Notes under the pieces: model-generated
Told to the model about the DNA's origin: nothing
Seen by the model: only the letters and a program-made list of their open reading frames with translations
Databases searched by the model: none
Shown here: positions 6,488 to 10,484 of the stretch, one piece after another
Layout of the letters: each line of letters begins with the position of its first letter
Position numbering within the stretch: position 1 is the stretch's first letter
Origin: Chitinophagaceae bacterium
Lineage (GTDB): Bacteria > Bacteroidota > Bacteroidia > Chitinophagales > Chitinophagaceae
DNA: 10,484 bases
Direction: 5' to 3'
Assembly: GCA_025963615.1 (NCBI GenBank)
Contig: JAOQAL010000283.1
Coordinates: 1 to 10,484, forward strand
Made by a program: the position numbers and the translations under genes

Positions 6488-7981
6488 TTATTCCACCGTG
6501 GTAATCTTAAGAATATTTGTAGGCAGGTGTAAGTGAACCGGCGTGCTTCCCGTACTGACAACGATATCACCCGTATGTGCAAATCCCCTTTCTTTCAGAA
6601 TATTAATCTGGTCGTAAAAAATATCATCGAGGCTCTCTTCTTCATCATAATAAAATGCACGGACACCCCAGCTCAAACTCAGCTGGTTTACCAGGGAACG
6701 GATTTTGGTGAATATATATAAAGGAGACTTGGGACGATAACTACTCAGCATAAACCCGGTATAACCACTTTGGGTCATGCCAATTAACGCATGAGCGTTG
6801 GCGTCAGTAGCCAGTTTACAGGCATTATAACAGATAGCGTCACTTAAAAAAGAAGGTGAATGTACCTGGGGAACCAGGTCCGATTCCCGGTTATAGCGGT
6901 ATTCCGTATTTTCCACTTCCATAATAATTTTGCGCATCGTTTCAACGACCAGGGTGGGATGTTTTCCGGTAGCGGTTTCAGCGCTTAACATGACTGCATC
7001 AGCGCCCTCCAATACGGCGTTGGCTACGTCCGTAATCTCACTCCGGTTGGGTTTAACCCTGTCGATCATACTTTCCATCATTTGCGTAGCTACAATTACG
7101 GGCTTGGCACGATGAAGACATTTGCGGATTATTTCACGTTGTGCTGCGGGCACTTTTTCTACCGGTAATTCAACGCCAAGATCACCCCGGGCCACCATTA
7201 CAGCATCTGATTCCACCACAATATTCCGCAGGTCGAGCAGGGCTGAAGGCATTTCAATTTTTGCGATCACCTTACTGCTGCAATTGCGGGCGGCCAGTCT
7301 TTTCTTAAGATCAATAATGTCTTCCACTTGTCTTACAAACGAAAGTGCGATCCAATCAACGTTCTGGCCGATAATAAACTCAAGGTCAATTAGATCTTTC
7401 TCGGTCAACGAAGGCAGTGAGATTTTTGTATCCGGAAGATTCACCCCTTTCTTTGGTAACAGGTCGCCGCCATAAGTTACTTTTACCTTCACGTCCCCGC
7501 CTTTGGTAATTTCAGTAACAACAACTTCTAGTTTTCCATCGTCAATTAAAATTTTATTTCCGGGTACCACATCCTCGTGAAGATTAGGGTAAGAAACATA
7601 GATCTTTTCCTTGGTGCCAATCACTTTTTCTTTGGAAGTGAAAGTGAGTATATCGCCGGGCTCAATGAGTAAAGATCCATTTTGAATATCACCAACCCTT
7701 AATTTGGGTCCCTGCAGATCCGCAAGAATGGAAATATTATAAGGCTCGGTTTTATTGATATTGCGGATATGCTCGATGATTTTTGCTTTGTCTTCATGAG
7801 AGCCATGGGAAAAGTTGAGCCGGAAAACATTCACGCCGGCTTTCACTAACTCTAATAATTTGTCGTACGTATCGCAGGCAGGTCCGACCGTGGCAACAAT
7901 TTTGGTGCGGTGGTAACTGTGTTCAATACCCGCTTCCCTGTCCATGTCTTTATGAAGATATTTTTCAACTCGCTTTGACAT
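6488..7981 (-). CDS. pyk: Pyruvate kinase
   Basis: A 497-residue pyruvate kinase converting phosphoenolpyruvate and ADP to pyruvate and ATP, the last step of glycolysis. All catalytic residues are visible by comparison with E. coli PykF at a constant offset: R54, N56 and S58 in NVFRLNFSHG, D88 in ADLQGPKLR, K241 and E243 in VIAKIEM, D267 in ARGDLG, and T299 in VATQMMESM. The B domain (about 95-190) and the C-terminal domain, ending in HLPTNILKITTVE, are present. Lys93, with Leu89, Gln90 and Val96, matches the signature of K+-independent enzymes (positions 117, 113, 114 and 120 of rabbit muscle enzyme). The N-terminus is about 20 residues longer than in E. coli; M13 is an alternative start. 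pfkA lies 138 bases upstream on the same strand, so the two may form one glycolytic unit. Confidence 0.97.
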   Translation of the reverse strand: MSKRVEKYLHKDMDREAGIEHSYHRTKIVATVGPACDTYDKLLELVKAGVNVFRLNFSHGSHEDKAKIIEHIRNINKTEPYNISILADLQGPKLRVGDIQNGSLLIEPGDILTFTSKEKVIGTKEKIYVSYPNLHEDVVPGNKILIDDGKLEVVVTEITKGGDVKVKVTYGGDLLPKKGVNLPDTKISLPSLTEKDLIDLEFIIGQNVDWIALSFVRQVEDIIDLKKRLAARNCSSKVIAKIEMPSALLDLRNIVVESDAVMVARGDLGVELPVEKVPAAQREIIRKCLHRAKPVIVATQMMESMIDRVKPNRSEITDVANAVLEGADAVMLSAETATGKHPTLVVETMRKIIMEVENTEYRYNRESDLVPQVHSPSFLSDAICYNACKLATDANAHALIGMTQSGYTGFMLSSYRPKSPLYIFTKIRSLVNQLSLSWGVRAFYYDEEESLDDIFYDQINILKERGFAHTGDIVVSTGSTPVHLHLPTNILKITTVE

Positions 7982-8048
7982 AAGTGTTGGTGCTGGATTC
8001 CTTTAAAGTGATTTAAAAAAAATTACAAGTTTTATCGTTTATAAGCTT

Positions 8049-8090
8049 AAGCGGCGGAGGTGATTTTAACTCTCCTTCTTCCGCGCCGTT
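8049..8090. other. Imperfect GC-rich inverted repeat between pfkA and pyk
   Basis: AAGCGGCGGA (8049-8058) faces TCCGCGCCGTT (8080-8090). AA/TT, CGGC/GCCG and GGA/TCC pair, with one bulged G and two unpaired bases. It is by far the most GC-rich patch in the 138-base gap. On the transcribed (minus) strand it lies after the pfkA stop and before the pyk start. There is no T-tract directly after it, so it may be an mRNA stabilising or processing element rather than a terminator. Its function is unknown. Confidence 0.3.
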
Positions 8091-8119
8091 CACTATGAAA
8101 CTTTTTAAACTGAGAAACC

Positions 8120-9103
8120 TTATGATGCAAGGATCTTAACAATTTTCATCCATTCATCGCTGATTTTGCTTTTTGCTTTTACAGCATTCTGTAATGGTAT
8201 GTAATGCATTTTATTATTCTGAATCCCTACAAAAACATTAAAGCGTCCTTCCAGTAAACATTCAACGGCCTGGTAACCCATCCGGCTGGCAATCAGGCGA
8301 TCCAGGCAGGAGGGAGAACCTCCTCTTTGAATATGACCTAAAATACAAACCCTTATATCTGCATTGGGCAATTTTTCTCTTATATGACGGGCTACTTCTT
8401 CAGCTCCGCCAAATCCATCACCCTCTGCCACTACAATCATATTGACCAGCTTCTTACGCTTTTCTTTTTCCAGCAACGAATCAACTACCTGGGCAATATC
8501 CGTTTTCCGTTCCGGAATAAGGATATGTTCGGCACCGGTAGCGATACCACTATGCAGGGCAATATATCCTGCATCACGTCCCATCACTTCAATAATAAAA
8601 AGGCGGTCGTGGGCATCTGCCGTATCCCGTATTTTGTCAATGGCTTCTACAGCTGTATTCACCGCCGTGTCAAACCCAATGGTAAAATCAGTGCCGGCAA
8701 TATCTTTATCAATAGTACCAGCAATACCGATGCAGGGCATGTCGAACTCATGGCTGAATTTTCCCGCCCCACGGAATGATCCGTCGCCTCCGATAATGAC
8801 CAGGCCATCAATGCCACGTTTTTTTAAACTGGCATAGGCTTTTTTACGTCCTTCGGTTTCATAGAAATCTTTACAACGGGCTGTTTTCAGAATCGTTCCC
8901 CCCCGTTGAATAATATTGGCTACGGAACGGCTTTCCATTTTATAAATATCGTCATCAATGAGGCCCTGGTAGCCACGCATGATGCCATACACTTCAAGCC
9001 CGTAATATATGCCCGTACGTACTACAGCCCTGATGGCCGCATTCATCCCGGGGGCATCGCCGCCGGATGTCAATACGCCAATCTTGGATACTTTTTTTTC
9101 CAT
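8120..9103 (-). CDS. pfkA: ATP-dependent 6-phosphofructokinase
   Basis: The ATG at 9103 is chosen over a TTG one codon upstream, giving 327 residues, close to E. coli PfkA (320). The enzyme phosphorylates fructose 6-phosphate to fructose 1,6-bisphosphate. Visible motifs are GVLTSGGDAPGMN (9-21), GGDGS (105-109), TIDKDIAGTD (130-139), EVMGR (172-176) and LGHIQRGGSP (255-264). G108 and G129 occupy the positions that mark ATP rather than pyrophosphate use. The catalytic Asp (D132, E. coli D127) is present, as are the sugar-phosphate Arg/His set (R167, R251, H257, R260) and R76. Two oddities: E. coli N128 is replaced by K133, and the allosteric R54 position appears to be Ser58, although R25 and R29 (E. 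coli R21 and R25) are kept. pyk follows 138 bases downstream. Confidence 0.96.
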   Translation of the reverse strand: MEKKVSKIGVLTSGGDAPGMNAAIRAVVRTGIYYGLEVYGIMRGYQGLIDDDIYKMESRSVANIIQRGGTILKTARCKDFYETEGRKKAYASLKKRGIDGLVIIGGDGSFRGAGKFSHEFDMPCIGIAGTIDKDIAGTDFTIGFDTAVNTAVEAIDKIRDTADAHDRLFIIEVMGRDAGYIALHSGIATGAEHILIPERKTDIAQVVDSLLEKEKRKKLVNMIVVAEGDGFGGAEEVARHIREKLPNADIRVCILGHIQRGGSPSCLDRLIASRMGYQAVECLLEGRFNVFVGIQNNKMHYIPLQNAVKAKSKISDEWMKIVKILAS

Positions 9104-9192
9104 CAATAAAAATCGTCTGGTTTATTTTAACAATCTTCTGTAAAGGCAAGTATTTATCGAAAAATTTTAAAGCTAAACTGTGAAAATGCCAG

Positions 9193-9200
9193 CAAAAATA
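9193..9200 (-). promoter_or_regulatory. Candidate -7 element upstream of pfkA (TATTTTTG)
   Basis: On the minus strand TATTTTTG fits the TAnnTTTG -7 consensus and lies 89 bases before the pfkA ATG. A TTTG occurs further upstream (9233-9236), but at about 32 bases spacing, too far for a standard -33 partner. The region is AT-rich, so chance matches are possible. Confidence 0.35.
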
Positions 9201-9294
9201 AGGTTTTGTTTTGATTGTGTTTGATAAACACACAAACCCCTGCCTTTGATACGAATAGCTGTTAGTATGGCTTAAAAAAGAGCAGTATATCTCA

Positions 9295-9327
9295 GGTAAA
9301 TCCAGATTAAATTCTGATAGGTTTACT
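9295..9327. other. Possible two-part hairpin in the pfkA-DUF1684 spacer
   Basis: GGTAAA (9295-9300) pairs with TTTACT (9322-9327), allowing one G-T pair. Inside it CAGA (9303-9306) pairs with TCTG (9313-9316) around a TTAAAT loop. It might be a structured leader or a small RNA element, but the stems are short and no known RNA family is recognised. Confidence 0.25.
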
Positions 9328-9515
9328 GGAGGTACGGTAGCAAACCAGGATCCAGGGGGTGGAGCGAAAGATTTATGTATTTCAAACCATTCAAAATTTC
9401 GTTTTGTTTTTGGATGCCAGCTTCGTCTTACATGACATTGGATGATCGCCCGGCGCGATACAAAAAGGACTGAGAAAACCTTTAAATGAAAATTTTGATT
9501 TAGGTATAAAAGGCT

Positions 9516-10115
9516 TCACTCTTTTTTCCCGAAAATCATTTCACCGGCCCTTATGGCTACCGGCAAATTATTTTCCCTGGGCGGCACAGGACAATTGTAC
9601 TTCCCGCTTACATAGGCACAAGAGGGATTATAGGCTTTATTGAAATCAATAGTGAGCTGACCGTTTTTAATATCCTGTATCGTAAGATCAATATATTTTC
9701 CGGTATGATAGGATTCAATGCCGGTGGTAAGGTCGGTAAAAGGGACAAATAAATATTGGCTGTATTCAGTGTTCTGCATTAAATCCTGTGATTGATAAAT
9801 GTTTAATGTAGCTACCGTATCGTGAATACTGAATTCCGCAATTCCATATACGCGAAAAGTCTGTTTAATCGGACCCGATGTTTCCATTTGAAACCATCGG
9901 CCATTTTCCGTCTTTTTAAATTTTGCTTTAACACGATATGCCTCATCCGCGGGGAAAAACCGGAAATATTTTGCATCATCACCATGGATTACATCGTGGG
10001 TCTGGATGTATTTACTGATATAACTCCTGATAGAATCGGAATATGCATTTTGCTGTGAAAAAGAAGAAACAGCAGCAAGGATAAAGAGCAGGAGCAGGTT
10101 AATTTTTTGCATCAT
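9516..10115 (-). CDS. Secreted DUF1684 family protein
   Basis: A 199-residue protein starting at two adjacent ATGs (10115 or 10112). It has a classical Sec signal peptide: KINLLLLFILAAVSSF, with probable cleavage after residue 20 (FS|QQ), so the mature protein is periplasmic or secreted. The DUF1684 (PF07920) pattern is clear: FVPFTDLTTG (123-132), SYHTGKYIDL (135-144), DFNKAYNPSCAY (157-168), KYNCPVPPREN (172-182) and a final AGE..F (190-195). The conserved C166 and C175 could form a disulfide after export. No biochemical role is established for this family as far as I know. It is monocistronic in view, and its upstream region is occupied by the AGCT-rich repeat array. Confidence 0.88.
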   Translation of the reverse strand: MMQKINLLLLFILAAVSSFSQQNAYSDSIRSYISKYIQTHDVIHGDDAKYFRFFPADEAYRVKAKFKKTENGRWFQMETSGPIKQTFRVYGIAEFSIHDTVATLNIYQSQDLMQNTEYSQYLFVPFTDLTTGIESYHTGKYIDLTIQDIKNGQLTIDFNKAYNPSCAYVSGKYNCPVPPRENNLPVAIRAGEMIFGKKE

Positions 10116-10149
10116 TTTATTTCAATACTTTATTTTGTTTATCAAAATT

Positions 10150-10212
10150 CTGCTGCGAGCTGCATGACTGAGTAAAGCTGCAAGCTGCAAGCTACGAGCT
10201 GCGAGACTGAAG
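10150..10212. repeat. Degenerate AGCT-rich leader with an inverted copy of the array core
   Basis: The leader contains two tandem GCTGCAA heptamers (10177-10190) and two related blocks, GCTGCGAG...GACTGAGTAA (from 10152) and GCTGCGAGACTGAAGTAA (from 10198). AAGCTGCAAGCTACGAGCTG (10182-10201) is the reverse complement of the array core CAGCTCATAGCTCGCAGCTT with 18 of 20 positions matching, so the leader is an inverted, diverged relative of the array. Confidence 0.65.
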
Positions 10213-10484
10213 TAAGTTACTGAACTATAGGTCTTGAAGCTTGCAACTCATAGCTCGCAGCTTTTCTTAAGTTACCGAACTATAGGTCTTGAAGCTTGCA
10301 GCTCATAGCTCGCAGCTTTTCTTAAGTTACTGAACTATAGGTCTTGAAGCTTGCAGCTCATAGCTCGCAGCTTTTCTTAAGTTACTGAACTATAGGTCTT
10401 GAAGCTTGCAGCTCATAGCTCGCAGCTTTTCTTAAGTTACAGGACTATAGGTCTTGAAGCCTGGAGCTCATAGCTCAAAGCTTT
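10213..10484. repeat. 55-bp tandem repeat array, at least five copies, cut by window edge
   Basis: Units begin with GTTAC at 10216, 10271, 10326, 10381 and 10436, an exact 55-base period. Copies 3 and 4 are identical, copies 1 and 2 each differ from them by one base, and copy 5 (49 bases visible) differs at about six positions, as expected at the edge of an array. There are no unique spacers, so it is not CRISPR, and 55 is not a multiple of three, so it is not a coding repeat. Each unit includes a partly self-complementary AGCT-rich half (AAGCT...AGCT-CAT-AGCT...AGCTT) that could fold into a hairpin, next to the non-palindromic half GTTACTGAACTATAGGTCTT. Confidence 0.95.

Larger units (their letters stand above)
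9104..9515. other. 412-base stretch without a recognised gene
   Basis: This lies between the pfkA start and the DUF1684 stop, both on the minus strand. It holds the candidate pfkA promoter near 9193, a possible hairpin near 9295-9327, and a minus-strand reading frame without stops from 9515 down to 8994 (ending inside pfkA in another frame). That frame has no ATG, GTG or TTG above 9233. I recognise no protein family in its translation, no tRNA T-loop motif, and no riboswitch core. It could be plain leader and spacer DNA or the remains of a decayed gene. Confidence 0.5.

Noticed and set aside
8994..9233. Separate 79-residue minus-strand gene overlapping the pfkA start
   Set aside because: It starts at GTG, overlaps pfkA in another frame by about 110 bases, and shows no recognisable family; kept only as part of the start-less open frame observation.
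9330..9370. tRNA or riboswitch core in the GC-richer part of the spacer
   Set aside because: No T-loop, anticodon arm, or known aptamer consensus could be matched.
9462..9484. Terminator after the DUF1684 gene
   Set aside because: Only a 5-bp AAAGG/CCTTT stem with a ten-base loop, and a short T-run; too weak to call.
10213..10484. CRISPR array
   Set aside because: The whole 55-base unit repeats without any variable spacer, and no cas gene is visible.

Overview
The window looks like a chromosomal segment from a Bacteroidota genome, most likely Chitinophagaceae or a close relative. The grounds are a moderate-to-low GC content, almost no Shine-Dalgarno sequences before the genes, TAnnTTTG-type -7 promoter elements, and a gene set typical of that phylum: FHS-type MFS permease, Gfo/Idh/MocA oxidoreductases, a xylose-isomerase-like TIM-barrel protein, a DUF1080 lipoprotein and a c-type cytochrome lipoprotein. 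The taxonomic placement is inference from gene content, not from a marker gene.

Region 1 (1-5770) is a carbohydrate-oxidation neighbourhood. A truncated sugar permease (minus strand, running off the left edge) is divergent from a plus-strand run of four genes: a cytosolic Gfo/Idh/MocA dehydrogenase, a sugar phosphate isomerase/epimerase-like TIM barrel, a c-type cytochrome lipoprotein and a DUF1080 (3-keto-disaccharide hydrolase family) lipoprotein. A strong bidirectional terminator follows. Convergent to it lies a second Gfo/Idh/MocA oxidoreductase, which carries a twin-arginine signal. Together they suggest that glycosides are oxidised at C3 and then cleaved by elimination/hydration or hydrolysis rather than by a classical glycosidase. 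Some steps would be in the periplasm (Tat enzyme, cytochrome, DUF1080) and some in the cytosol (first dehydrogenase, TIM barrel), linked by the permease.

Region 2 (5894-9103) is housekeeping. A small DUF1761 membrane protein is followed, on the minus strand, by pfkA and then pyk, which catalyse the committed and the final steps of glycolysis. The pyruvate kinase carries the residue set of K+-independent enzymes. The phosphofructokinase has an unusual TIDKD in place of the TIDND catalytic motif.

Region 3 (9104-10484) holds 412 bases without a recognised gene, which include a long stop-free but start-less reading frame and a possible hairpin. It then has a secreted DUF1684 protein on the minus strand and, upstream of that gene, an exact-period 55-bp tandem repeat array (at least five copies, reaching the right edge). 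A degenerate leader of related AGCT-rich sequence, including an inverted copy of the repeat core, precedes the array.

No rRNA, tRNA, CRISPR array, transposase or integrase was recognised. The most rewarding items to follow up are the 3-keto-sugar cluster, the PfkA and Pyk active-site variants, and the 55-bp repeat array.
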